Assembly (NCBI RefSeq): GCF_008831125.1
Contig: NZ_WBKA01000001.1
Coordinates: forward strand, 310,001-374,000
Reading direction: 5' to 3'
DNA from: Pseudoclavibacter caeni
GTDB taxonomy: Bacteria > Actinomycetota > Actinomycetes > Actinomycetales > Microbacteriaceae
DNA: 64,000 nt
Shown: positions 10,534 through 22,666 of the stretch, in pieces
Position numbering within the stretch: the stretch's first letter is position 1
Layout: each line of letters begins with the position of its first letter
Made by a program: the position numbers and the translations under genes
Notes under the pieces: model-generated
What the model was told of the DNA's origin: nothing
Seen by the model: the letters and a program-made list of their open reading frames with translations, nothing else
Database searches by the model: none

Positions 10534-12437
10534 TGCCTGACAACTGGTGGGCGTTCAGCATAGCTGTCGTAGTGGGGGTGGTGCTCTTTTGGGTGCCAGG
10601 GCTGGTCGCTCTGCTCATCGCCCACCATCGAGCCCCATTGGGAGCACTCCTTGCCGTGCCTCCAGTGATCAGCGTTGCGGTGGTCGGCGTCGCTGCCGTG
10701 ATGCTGCAATTGATCGGCGGATCGTGGACTCTGGCATCCGCCGGAGCTGTTGTCATCGTCAGTGCTGTGCTTCTCGGCGTCGTGCTGCGTGTGTCTCGAG
10801 CCCCGAAATGGCAGTGGTCAGCATCGGGCATAGGGTTCAGGCGGGCATGGTGTGGAGCAGCCATCGGTGGCGTGACGCTGGCTGTCCTCTTCTTACAGGC
10901 ACTGCCGGCCCCGGAGGCCTTCGAACAGACCTTCGACACTGCCTTCCATCTCAACGCGGTTCAGTACATCGTGCAGCACGGAGACGGGTCGGCATTGACC
11001 GTCTCGTCGATGACGGGGAATGGCGGTTTCTACCCGACTGCCTGGCATGATCTGGTCTCACTGGTTGTGATGGCCACAGGTGTTCCGGTTCCACTCGCGG
11101 CCAACGCGCTGAACACAGTGATCATCGGGGGCGTCTGGCCTTTGGGCATGGCCTTCCTGGCCTGGGCTCTCTGGCCGGCGCAAGGCTGGGCGGGTTTCGC
11201 CGCCGGTGTTCTCTCCGCTGCGATGCCGAGCTATCCGTTCCTTTTCTTCTACTTCGGATCGTTGTATCCGAATCTGCTGGGGCTGGCAGTGCTGCCGGCC
11301 AGCTTGGTCATCGGGCTCCGAGCGGTGCGACTCGTGCCGCAACTCGATGCCGAGTCGACGATCAGCAGCCTGATCATCCTCGCCGTGGCAGTGGCTGGGT
11401 TGGGGCTTGCGCACCCCAACGCGCTGCTTGCTGAGATTGCTGCCATGGTCATCGCAATATCGGTACAGGCAGTGGTTCAGGCAAAAGCCCACTGGAACTG
11501 GTGGTCGGGCGCTGCTCGAATGGGCATGATCGCTTCCGTTGTTCTGTTGTGGTCGGCTTTGCTCTTGGTCTGGCGCACTGTGCGGCCAGACCCGACGCAG
11601 GCTCATCTGGAATCTGGGCTGACAAGCGCCCACGCAATCGGGGAGGTGCTCACCAATGCGCAGGGGAGCGGAGTCGTCGTTGCGGTGGTCTCTGCGTTCA
11701 TGCTGGTTGGGGGATACTTGCTGATCAGACGCCGGGATCTCTTCGTCGTTGTACTTTGGGCATTGACTGCCATGACATTCGTCATCGTCGCGGGCAGTCC
11801 ATCGGCGCGCCTGCGCTTGCTCTTCGGCGGAGTCTTCTACCAGGATGCGAACCGGATCGCTGCTCTGCTTGCTGTGCCTGCGGTGCTGCTGGCTGCATTT
11901 GGCATGAGCACGATGCTTGAACGGCTTGGTGGATGGCGAGGCCCCCACACGGCTCGTGCGCTGACCGTGATGATCGTCATTCCCGGAATCGTCTGGCCGC
12001 AGTCAGCAGGTCTCGACCATCTGCACTGGTCCTTTCAGGTTTTCGACAGCTCGGTCATGATCCGATCTTCGGAGATGGAAGTCGTTCAAGACCTGACCCG
12101 TGACGTGCCGGCTGATGACAGGGTCATGGTGATTCCGATCGGTGGAGGCGTCTTCGCCTATGCCTTGACCGGCAGAGAGGTCACCCCTGAACACTTCTTC
12201 TACACGGAGACCGACGCAGAGCAGTACATCCGTGAGCATATTGATGAATCTTCGACGCCACAGCTCTGCGCCGCACTGCAGGACTCGGATGTCCGATACC
12301 TCCTCGATTTCAACAGGATCACAGTGGGGATTCCCAGCGGTCCGGACCTCGAAGATGGGGGGGCCAACAACACCCGGCTGATCGAGCAGGATGGGGATGC
12401 AAGACTGTTGAAGATCACCGCCTGCGGGCTGGACTGA
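10530..12437 (+). CDS. DUF6541-type multi-spanning membrane protein
   Basis: A 635-residue integral membrane protein with roughly a dozen hydrophobic helices over the first ~470 residues and a hydrophilic extracytoplasmic tail that ends QLCAALQDSDVRYLLDF and RLLKITACGLD. The overall plan and the tail match actinobacterial DUF6541 proteins, which occur in surface-glycan loci and look like GT-C type transferases or polymerases. No biochemical function is established that I can name. A short acidic loop (PEAFEQTFDTAFHLNAVQYI) after the early helices could hold an active site. GTG at 10530 and ATG at 10533 are both possible starts. A remnant of a second copy of this family lies at 22241-22450. 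Confidence 0.75.
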   Translation: MMPDNWWAFSIAVVVGVVLFWVPGLVALLIAHHRAPLGALLAVPPVISVAVVGVAAVMLQLIGGSWTLASAGAVVIVSAVLLGVVLRVSRAPKWQWSASGIGFRRAWCGAAIGGVTLAVLFLQALPAPEAFEQTFDTAFHLNAVQYIVQHGDGSALTVSSMTGNGGFYPTAWHDLVSLVVMATGVPVPLAANALNTVIIGGVWPLGMAFLAWALWPAQGWAGFAAGVLSAAMPSYPFLFFYFGSLYPNLLGLAVLPASLVIGLRAVRLVPQLDAESTISSLIILAVAVAGLGLAHPNALLAEIAAMVIAISVQAVVQAKAHWNWWSGAARMGMIASVVLLWSALLLVWRTVRPDPTQAHLESGLTSAHAIGEVLTNAQGSGVVVAVVSAFMLVGGYLLIRRRDLFVVVLWALTAMTFVIVAGSPSARLRLLFGGVFYQDANRIAALLAVPAVLLAAFGMSTMLERLGGWRGPHTARALTVMIVIPGIVWPQSAGLDHLHWSFQVFDSSVMIRSSEMEVVQDLTRDVPADDRVMVIPIGGGVFAYALTGREVTPEHFFYTETDAEQYIREHIDESSTPQLCAALQDSDVRYLLDFNRITVGIPSGPDLEDGGANNTRLIEQDGDARLLKITACGLD

Positions 12438-12454
12438 CGGAACGGAAGGGAAAG

Positions 12455-13144
12455 ATGACGCGGAAGAGCAGTCGCGAGGAACTCACGTGGCTGATTGTCC
12501 CTCTATACAACGAAGGGCCAGTCGTCGGGGAGGTGATCGCCGAGGCGGTCAAGACATTTCCACACATCGTCTGTGTCGATGATGGCAGTTCCGATGGGTC
12601 CGGTGACGTCGCGTTGGACGCCGGAGCCGTCGTGCTGAGACACCCGATCAATCTGGGACAGGGAGCGGCGCTGCAGACCGGTCTGACCTTTGCGCTCGGG
12701 CATGATCCGCAGGCGTGTTTCTTCGTCACCTTTGACTCTGACGGACAGCATCGCACCGAGGATGTGCAGCACATGATCCGCAGACTCGATGACGATGATC
12801 TGGACGTGGTGCTCGGCAGTCGATTCCTTGATGATGAAACGAATATGACTAGATTGAAGCGCGTGATTCTGAAAGCAGCTGTCGTATTCGAGAACCTCAC
12901 CACCGGCATCCGTCTGACGGACGCGCATAATGGTCTTCGCGCCTTCAGCCGGCACGGGGCCCAGCAGATTCACATCACACAGAATAGGATGGCGCACGCG
13001 TCGGAGATCACCTCCCAGATCGCGCATGCACATCTCCGGTATGCAGAAGAGCCGGTGCACATCCGGTATACGGACTACAGCAGAGCGAAGGGGCAGTCGG
13101 TGTGGAACGCCGTCAACATCCTCGGCGATCTGTGGCTGCGCTGA
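12455..13144 (+). CDS. Family 2 glycosyltransferase (polyprenyl-phosphate sugar type)
   Basis: A 229-residue transferase resembling dolichol/polyprenyl-phosphate mannosyl- or glucosyltransferases. LIVPLYNEGPVVGEVIAEA, VCVDDGSSDGSGD, HPINLGQGAALQTGLTFAL and VTFDSDGQHRTEDV (DxD) are all present, as is GIRLTDAHNGLRAFSR. It has no membrane segments, unlike some relatives, but is followed after 17 bases by a DUF2304 membrane protein. That pairing is seen again at 24980-26103. It likely loads a lipid-linked sugar for export or for GT-C transfer. SD GGAAGGG lies 12 bases before the ATG. Confidence 0.87.
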   Translation: MTRKSSREELTWLIVPLYNEGPVVGEVIAEAVKTFPHIVCVDDGSSDGSGDVALDAGAVVLRHPINLGQGAALQTGLTFALGHDPQACFFVTFDSDGQHRTEDVQHMIRRLDDDDLDVVLGSRFLDDETNMTRLKRVILKAAVVFENLTTGIRLTDAHNGLRAFSRHGAQQIHITQNRMAHASEITSQIAHAHLRYAEEPVHIRYTDYSRAKGQSVWNAVNILGDLWLR

Positions 13145-13161
13145 TCGAAGGAGCACATTCC

Positions 13162-13524
13162 ATGAGTCAGATTCTCATAAAGATCGTTCTCATCGTGGCC
13201 TTCGGGCTGCTCGCGCTGTACCTCATAGCGCCGATATCCGGTCAGCGTGGGCTGGCCATTCGCAAGATCGTCTATCTGCTTCTTTTTGCTGGAGCGGCCC
13301 TGGCCGTGCTGTTCCCATCATGGATCAGCCAACTGGCCAGATCGCTCGGCATCGGGCGCGGCACCGACCTGCTGCTCTATGGACTCATAGTGGTCTTCCT
13401 CGGCGTCTCATTCTCATTGCGCCGGAAGATCAAGATGCAGGAGGTCGCTATCACAGAACTCGCTCGCAGCATCGCTATCGACAATCCTCGTCTTCCCGGG
13501 GCGTCTGACGCTTCGAGCAGGTGA
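13162..13524 (+). CDS. DUF2304 small membrane protein
   Basis: A 120-residue protein with three hydrophobic helices (IVLIVAFGLLALYLI, KIVYLLLFAGAALAVLF, DLLLYGLIVVFLGVSF) and a basic, heptad-containing cytoplasmic tail (RRKIKMQEVAITELARSIA). This is the DUF2304 architecture. Members lie next to polyprenyl-phosphate glycosyltransferases and may anchor or assist them, but no activity has been defined. ATG at 13162 follows a good SD (GAAGGAG). The end overlaps the next start by four bases, so it is coupled to the flippase. Confidence 0.82.
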   Translation: MSQILIKIVLIVAFGLLALYLIAPISGQRGLAIRKIVYLLLFAGAALAVLFPSWISQLARSLGIGRGTDLLLYGLIVVFLGVSFSLRRKIKMQEVAITELARSIAIDNPRLPGASDASSR

Positions 13525-14768
13525 GCACGCGACGATCAGGTCTCGCTGGCACCGGTGTCGCCAGCGTCGCATCGGCGACAGTGTTCGCTGCCGCGAGTGG
13601 CTTTGTCGTGACATTGCTCGCTGCGCGACTGCTTCAGCCCGCTGAGTATTCGCAGTTCGCCACGGCCTGGGCGATTCTGTATATGGCTGTCGCAGCGCTG
13701 AACGGTGTTCAACAGGAGACAGCGCGATCGACGACGGAGCTGCAGCGTACTCGACAGCCGGGGGACCATGCGATGCCGGCCGTGCTGCTGCTGGCTCTCG
13801 TCGTGGGGCTGGACGTTGTTGTCGTCCTCTTCGTTGTCCCGGGTTACGCCATGCTTGCTGACGGGGCGATCTGGTTTGTCTCGTTCATGGTGTTCTTCAT
13901 CGCTGGACAGATGCTTCTGTCGGGAGCGCTGGTCGGCACTGATCGGCTCGCCTCTTATGCGTCAGTGACTATTGTCGAATCCGGGGTTCGGCTGGCCCTG
14001 TTCCTGTTGTCTGCTGTGTCCCTGCTCCGTGGTGATCTGTTCAGTCTGGTAATCTATGCAATGGTTCCATTCCTCGCCTGGTTCGTAGTGGGAATTCCAA
14101 CCGGATGGGTGAGGACAACAGTGGCCGTGCGTGGTGAGGGCAGCTGGCGGCGACAGCTTCGGTCGTACCTGACGGTCGGTGCCGCCGCGTTGGTGACCGG
14201 CCTATTGACCACAGGCATGCCGGCGCTGCTCTCAGGGATGCTCCTGGGAGCGGATGCGGGCACACTGGGTACGATCATTCTCGTCGTGACGCTCACTCGG
14301 GCACCATTGATGATGCCGCTCACTGCTTTTCAGAGCACCATTGTGGCGTATCTCGTGAAACGACGGTTGGACATTCAGATTGTGCTCAAGACCGTGGTGG
14401 CTGTGATCGGGGGAGGCATCTTTCTGGCTGCGTTGGCGGGCATGATTGGGCCGCTGCTGCTGCGTTGGCTGTTCGGAGACGCTTACGCGGCCACCGGGTG
14501 GATCCTGTTCGGGGCGACATTTGCCTCGATCAGTCTGGCGCTGTTGTTTCTCACTGGGGCATGGGTGCTCGCTAGGGGGAGCCAGAGCGGTTACCTGTTT
14601 GTCTGGGCTGCAGGAGCGGTCGGCACAATCGGGTGCCTTCTCATCCCGTTTGACCCCTGGTCGAGGACCATAATTGCTCTGACGCTGGGCCCTTTGACTG
14701 GCGTGTTGATCGGAGTATTTCTGTCTGCACACAACAGTCGAGATGGTTCTTTACCGTTGTCTATGTAG
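13521..14768 (+). CDS. Polysaccharide flippase-like membrane protein (MOP/Wzx superfamily)
   Basis: A 415-residue protein with about twelve predicted membrane helices starting VASVASATVFAAASGFVVTL. LLAARLLQPAEYSQFATAWA is the helix 1-2 signature common to Wzx/MurJ-type lipid-linked oligosaccharide flippases, and an LLRWLFGDAY-type segment occurs later. It is therefore the likely translocase for a lipid-linked glycan made by the operon. The GTG start overlaps the DUF2304 stop. It is the last gene of the rightward operon and faces a convergent glycosyltransferase across a 208-bp AT-richer gap. A truncated relative is at 29814-30292. Confidence 0.83.
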   Translation: MSTRRSGLAGTGVASVASATVFAAASGFVVTLLAARLLQPAEYSQFATAWAILYMAVAALNGVQQETARSTTELQRTRQPGDHAMPAVLLLALVVGLDVVVVLFVVPGYAMLADGAIWFVSFMVFFIAGQMLLSGALVGTDRLASYASVTIVESGVRLALFLLSAVSLLRGDLFSLVIYAMVPFLAWFVVGIPTGWVRTTVAVRGEGSWRRQLRSYLTVGAAALVTGLLTTGMPALLSGMLLGADAGTLGTIILVVTLTRAPLMMPLTAFQSTIVAYLVKRRLDIQIVLKTVVAVIGGGIFLAALAGMIGPLLLRWLFGDAYAATGWILFGATFASISLALLFLTGAWVLARGSQSGYLFVWAAGAVGTIGCLLIPFDPWSRTIIALTLGPLTGVLIGVFLSAHNSRDGSLPLSM

Positions 14769-14976
14769 GCGACTAATTGCTTTGCGGAGAGCCCCTCCAA
14801 TGGGAGTCGGCCTGCTGCTCTGCTGGAAATCTGGGTTTTATTTTGGAGGTTTGTGGGCGAATACTGATACAGTTCTGAGAATTCCAGGTGATGCCGTTCC
14901 CCTGTCAGCCAATAGGGAAGATCGGTCCGGCCGAAGCGTTCCACGCGAAAGCCTGTTGTCGACTCAAGTAAATCGG

Positions 14977-15848
14977 TCAGCGAGTCGATTTGGGAATGAG
15001 ATGAGTGCGCAAGCGGGCCAGCATCGCATGCAGGCGTGAGGTGATGTGCAGTCGAGATGCACGTGCGGACCGTCGCCAGCCAAGGGCCTCGAAGATGGCG
15101 GTTTGAGCCTCGAAGAAGTGCTGTTCCTCAGTGAATCGCGGGCCATTTATTGCCTGTGCAGATGACACAGAACGAGCGTGACGGCGGTATTGGAATGTTG
15201 GTGCACCCCCGTCAATGAACATCGCCCCACCGCGGACGAGCACCTTCACCAAGAGATCGAGATCGATTGTGACGAGGGCTTCCGTGTCGAAGCCTAGCGG
15301 CTGGATGGCATCAGTTCGCCATGCAAGCGACGGGAAATAGCTCCAATTGCCGCTCATGAGACTCGCCGCAAGCCGATCGCCACTATGGATGCCGGGGACT
15401 CCGCGATGTGGGCGGAGCACTGCCTTGACGCGGTCTGCCAGGGGTGTGGTCGCAGTTCCGGACTTGTCGATGACCTGAACAACAGGTTGGTAGACGTCGA
15501 ACTGGTGCGCGGCGTCCGCGGCGCACAGCCTTGTAGCATACCCGGGGAGGAGACGATCGTCATCACCGAGGAAAACGGTGAACTTACCCGTGCTCAGGGT
15601 CAAGCAACGTTGGAAATTAGACCCCAGGCCGAGATTCACATCATTTCTCAGATAGGTGACCCTGTTGTTGTCGAGCTGGTCGAGCCAAGGGCGAATGTCC
15701 CCATATGGGCTCTGGTCGTCGACGATGGTCAGTCGCCAGTCCCCGGGCTGCCTGAGCACGCTCATCACCGTCTGCTGGAGAAAATCTACAGAGCCGTAAT
15801 ATGGGATGAAGAAGTGTACGTATGAGCTCTTTGCAGGCATGACAGGTT

Positions 15849-15852
<4 letters not shown>
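14977..15852 (-). CDS. Family 2 glycosyltransferase (rhamnosyltransferase-like)
   Basis: A GT-A transferase of about 290 residues. [20 protein letters not shown] opens the fold, [11 protein letters not shown] is the nucleotide pocket, NVNLGLG-type and [15 protein letters not shown] (DDD metal site) follow, and [13 protein letters not shown] lies on the acceptor side. A TTG start at 15852 overlaps the rmlA stop (TTGA), giving 291 residues. An ATG at 15840 gives 287 residues and is also possible. Co-transcription with rmlA on the minus strand makes dTDP-rhamnose a plausible donor, although this is inference. Confidence 0.83.
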
Positions 15853-19218
<3,366 letters not shown>

Positions 19219-19225
19219 AGCATTC

Positions 19226-19246
19226 CACGGAGGGGAACTCTCCGTG
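19226..19246. terminator. Hairpin between convergent rmlCD and secreted-protein genes
   Basis: CACGGAG (19226-19232) pairs with CTCCGTG (19240-19246) across a 7-base loop, 8 bases after the rmlCD stop codon. There is no U tract, as is common in GC-rich genomes. It could serve both strands. Confidence 0.45.
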
Positions 19247-19316
19247 CAGCGCGGCGGCGATGCCACAGGCGTCAGTGTGCGGCCGACGGCTGCAGACTAG
19301 GTGTTTCTGGTCCGGC

Positions 19317-21650
19317 TCAGCTCTGCAATGCAGTCAGCACCTCATCGGAAGTCTTGAGAATCTGCGGCGTCGTACTCCCCGCAGCGGCGTTGACTGCGGC
19401 CATCGTCTTCAGCCAGGTGAGGGTCCCGTTCGCGTACAGGTAGACCTCTGGCCCTGACCCTTTGAGGATGGCAGGGGTGCTGGACGGCAGGACCTTGCTG
19501 GAGAACATCGCGCAGGCGGATGCCGACAGGGAGAAGGCGTGGAGGCGCGAGGCTCCGGCGGCCGGCAGCCTGAGCAGGCCTGAGGCTGTGGGTGTGTAGA
19601 CCTCTGTGTCGCATTTGAGCAGGGGGCTGTAGCCGACAAGGTCTTGAACCGGCTGTCGGTTTTCTAAAGGCAGAATCGAGCTGGCGTCCAGCCCGAGCAA
19701 GGACGTCGTGCTGAACGAGGGGATGTGCGCTGCGGATCCTTGATCATCGACGAGGAACACCTCAGGGGCCGAATTATTCTTTGCAAGGTAGACCGCCGGG
19801 TAGATCGGGCTCCCCATACGGAAGATCTTCGTGACGGGAGTGCTCTTGTCCACCCACGCAGTCACGGGAGTGGCTGTTCCTGCTGCGGAGATGGCAGCGT
19901 CCCAAGTGAGGATCCGATGGGCGGTGCCGTCGGCATCGAGAAGATACAGGTCAGGGCTGCCAGCCGTGCCGATGAGGATGCTCTGGCCGCCGAGGGCGGC
20001 ACCGACTTTGAGCCGAGAGCACTGGGACGTGCTCAGCGTTACAGGTGTCGCGTCGAGTTGTCCCTCATCGATCGCGTGGAGCTCATGACCGGTGAGCAGA
20101 TAGGGTGTGGAATCGCAGCTCACCGCGAGCGAGGCCGGTTGGCGGTCAATGGGTAGATCTCCGAAAGATATCGTGGTCAGCACCGTCTGAGATGATGCAC
20201 CAAGGGCGACCCCGGTCTCGAGAGAGCTCAGGTATCGAAGTCGTCCATTGGCGAAGTAGTACACATCACGGCTGTTGGACGTCCGCACCATGTCGCCATC
20301 GGCCAAGATTGGATCGCCTAAGGGGAGATCTGGCAGTGTGGGCAGCATGAGTGCAGCTGCTGCATCGGGGTTGAGACGCTGCCAGGCTCCGTTCGACACG
20401 ACGTGATGCAGTGCCTTGCTTTGGATGCTGTAAACGGCTGGATTATGGAAGGTCCGAACCAGGCCCGAGGCCACCGCGTCCCCCTGTTGGAAGGACTTGA
20501 AAATCGCCTCTGAGACGTTCGGCGCCTGGCATGGCAGGCCGAAGTCTGCCATCTGGGTACAAGTGGTGAAATTGTGGCGCCAGCCGCTGGGTGAGAAGAA
20601 AGCGATCTCGCCGGTGGCAGAATTCCTTATCAAAGTGGTCTGCAGTGTAGTTCCGTCAACGAAACTGGTGAGATATTCCGAGGATACACGGGTGAGCTGG
20701 CCGAAGCGCTGATATCCGTACAGGACGTCCATCGTCGAGATGTAATATTTCGTGCCCGCGCTGAGGAAGAACACGCGATTTGTCCCGGACTCCTGCACGA
20801 GAGGAGAAGGAGGCGTTATCGGATTCCCGAACCAGTCGCTGTAATACAGGAAGAAATTGCGGTTGCCGTAGCTGGAGCATCCGTCGCCAAGACCGTACCC
20901 TGCGGCCTTCGCCGCATTGTTCGGCTGGTACGGTGTGTAGTTGTACAGCGATGCGGTGGCCTGGTTGCGGATGTAGACGGTGGACCCGCCACAGGCGGCA
21001 TCCGGGTTCCACTGGATGTAGTTGTTCTGCCCGGCACGGTACCGGTACCAGCTCGGGTGTGCGGCGTAGACCCTGAACTGGCGGGCCGCGTTGTAGATCT
21101 GGTTGAACAGGCCGAAGTACTGGGCGTCGCAGGCGGCGCCGTCGGGGCATCCGTAGCCCATCGCCGTCGTGTACCGCCAGGAGCTGGGGAAGGCGTGGTC
21201 GACGAGCGCGTTCTCCTTCTGCAGAGTCACCAGCAGCACCTTCTGGCTGATGCCGCAGCTGCGGGCCACACCGTCGATGATCTGCGCCGCCGACTGCCAG
21301 GCGCTGTTGTAGCCCCTGCAGTAGGCGTCCGCGCTCTTCTGCGTCGTCTGCGTCCAGTAGTCCTTGAGACAGGTGATGTCGTTCGGGTTGTTGTCCCACT
21401 CCGGATGACAGGTCGGCACGTGGGCGTTCAGGAACGCCTGCACGCTGTTCGCGTCCATGCTGTTCGAGTCGTAGAAGTTCGAGTCGCTGATGATGTACCC
21501 GGCGTCGAAGTCCCAGCCGCTGGCGGCCTCAGCCTTCGAGACATCACCCGCGGGGATCGCGGCGAGGCCGATGGCGCCCAGCAGTGTCGTGGCGACGATC
21601 GCCAGCGGCCGGGTCAGATGTGCGAGCAGCCGGGGGATGCTGCCGGTCAT
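19317..21650 (-). CDS. Large secreted protein: transglycosylase-like domain plus propeller-like repeats
   Basis: A 777-residue protein with an N-terminal signal sequence (basic start, then LAIVATTLLGAIGLAAIP, cleavage probably near AEA-ASG). Residues ~45-290 form a conserved Cys-containing domain with LLVTLQKENALVDHAFPSSW and TTAMGYGCPDGAACDAQYFG. The Glu in the LQKE segment resembles the catalytic Glu of lysozyme-like enzymes. The rest is built of 40-60-residue repeats of the type VYYFANGRLRYLSS, LYLLDADGTAHRI and YLYANGTLTWLKTM. The ATG at 21650 overlaps the stop of the upstream lipoprotein (ATGA). It probably acts at the cell envelope on the locus product or on peptidoglycan. This is inference only. 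Confidence 0.75.
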   Translation of the reverse strand: MTGSIPRLLAHLTRPLAIVATTLLGAIGLAAIPAGDVSKAEAASGWDFDAGYIISDSNFYDSNSMDANSVQAFLNAHVPTCHPEWDNNPNDITCLKDYWTQTTQKSADAYCRGYNSAWQSAAQIIDGVARSCGISQKVLLVTLQKENALVDHAFPSSWRYTTAMGYGCPDGAACDAQYFGLFNQIYNAARQFRVYAAHPSWYRYRAGQNNYIQWNPDAACGGSTVYIRNQATASLYNYTPYQPNNAAKAAGYGLGDGCSSYGNRNFFLYYSDWFGNPITPPSPLVQESGTNRVFFLSAGTKYYISTMDVLYGYQRFGQLTRVSSEYLTSFVDGTTLQTTLIRNSATGEIAFFSPSGWRHNFTTCTQMADFGLPCQAPNVSEAIFKSFQQGDAVASGLVRTFHNPAVYSIQSKALHHVVSNGAWQRLNPDAAAALMLPTLPDLPLGDPILADGDMVRTSNSRDVYYFANGRLRYLSSLETGVALGASSQTVLTTISFGDLPIDRQPASLAVSCDSTPYLLTGHELHAIDEGQLDATPVTLSTSQCSRLKVGAALGGQSILIGTAGSPDLYLLDADGTAHRILTWDAAISAAGTATPVTAWVDKSTPVTKIFRMGSPIYPAVYLAKNNSAPEVFLVDDQGSAAHIPSFSTTSLLGLDASSILPLENRQPVQDLVGYSPLLKCDTEVYTPTASGLLRLPAAGASRLHAFSLSASACAMFSSKVLPSSTPAILKGSGPEVYLYANGTLTWLKTMAAVNAAAGSTTPQILKTSDEVLTALQS

Positions 21651-22213
21651 GAGATCGAGACCTCCTGCGGAGTGGAACTGCCGGAATACCCCTGTGAGGA
21701 GTACGAGAGCACGAGCCGCCACCCGTCACCGGTGAGCCGGCTGTCGCTGATGGCGAGGCCGTCGCCGCAGTCGGTGCCGCTGGGGCCAGCCTGCCCGGCG
21801 CCGGTCGCCTGGAGCTGGATGTCACCGCGAGTGAGCGTGAGCGTGCAGGTGCCGCCCTCCTCGACGACGCCTTGCACGAACCCCCCGGCCTCGAACGGGT
21901 CGGTGCCGCCCCATCGGGTGATGATCACCGTCGCCTGCAGTCGGCCGTCGTCGGCCGGCACGGAGGGCGTGGGATCCGGAGTGTCGCGGGCGACGCCATC
22001 GCCGGGGTCGTTTGCAGCGGCATCGGCGGGGGGCGGAGCGCTCTCGCTCTCCGGTGTGGAGGTCGTGGCCGAAGGTGAGGCGGATGGTGCGGCCGTCGTG
22101 GCCGAATCGTCCGGAGCAGCGGGATCCCCGGAGGCACAGCCGGCCAGCGCGACAGCAATGCCGAGCAGCGTCGCGGTGGAGCTCAGGGAGTGACGAGGGC
22201 GTCGGATGGGCAT
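21647..22213 (-). CDS. Lipoprotein, function unknown
   Basis: A 188-residue secreted lipoprotein. The signal peptide ends in the lipobox VALAGC (Cys at about residue 26), followed by a Ser/Thr/Pro/Ala-rich linker of about 55 residues and a compact C-terminal domain (LQATVIITRWGGTDPFEAGG, CTLTLTRGD, DCGDGLAISDS) with two Cys that could bridge. It has an Ig-like look, but I do not recognise the family. Its stop overlaps the start of the large secreted protein, so the two are co-expressed and may be partners outside the membrane. Confidence 0.7.
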   Translation of the reverse strand: MPIRRPRHSLSSTATLLGIAVALAGCASGDPAAPDDSATTAAPSASPSATTSTPESESAPPPADAAANDPGDGVARDTPDPTPSVPADDGRLQATVIITRWGGTDPFEAGGFVQGVVEEGGTCTLTLTRGDIQLQATGAGQAGPSGTDCGDGLAISDSRLTGDGWRLVLSYSSQGYSGSSTPQEVSIS

Positions 22214-22240
22214 ACCGTCAGTCTAGAAGCCGCAGTATGG

Positions 22241-22450
22241 TCAGTCGAACCCGCCGCCGCACTGGTCGATGCGGTAGAGCGTCGACGTGCCGTCAGAGAG
22301 AACGGGGGGTGAAGCGTCCTGCATCAGCCGCTGCGTGCACGCCTGCGAATCTGTTCCCAGACGGGTCGCCCCCGTCGAACTGGCCGGCGGATATCACCAC
22401 GTAGCGCACGCGCAGGCGGTCGAGGGCTGCGCAGAGCTGCTCGCCGGATG
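22241..22450 (-). pseudogene. Remnant of a DUF6541 membrane protein C terminus
   Basis: The minus strand encodes SGEQLCAALDRLRVRYVVIS, then AGQFDGGDPSGNRFAGVHAA, and after a frameshift DGTSTLYRIDQCGGGFD followed by a stop at 22241. This mirrors the end of the intact protein at 10530-12437, which has QLCAALQDSDVRYLLDF and RLLKITACGLD. Only about 65 residues remain, the frame is broken near 22300, and the 5' side is fused to an unrelated short lipoprotein frame. It marks a deleted second DUF6541 gene. Confidence 0.65.
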
Positions 22451-22618
22451 CTCCTCAGACGAACTCGAGTGCATCTGAGACGAAGAGCTGGACGCTGCAG
22501 CGGAATCACTCTCCGGTACCGGCGTACCGGAGCAGCCCGCGAGCAGCGCCACGCTGACCAAGGGCGAGGCGATCAAGGCGAGTGGCCGGTGGACACGTAT
22601 GACGGGGGGCATGACCAT
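22394..22618 (-). CDS. Short lipoprotein-like frame, probably a deletion fusion
   Basis: A 74-residue frame starting at ATG 22618. It has a signal peptide and lipobox (VSVALLAGCSG, Cys near residue 29) followed by a Ser/Glu-rich stretch. The last ~20 codons overlap, in another frame, the DUF6541 remnant at 22241-22450. The mature protein would therefore have no folded domain. The best reading is a lipoprotein start joined to leftover DNA by deletion, so it may be non-functional. Confidence 0.45.
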   Translation of the reverse strand: MVMPPVIRVHRPLALIASPLVSVALLAGCSGTPVPESDSAAASSSSSQMHSSSSEEHPASSSAQPSTACACATW

Positions 22619-22666
22619 CAGTGTAAAGGGCTGCCTCTGGTCCTGTGCCTGGCTGTTGTTCGGCGG

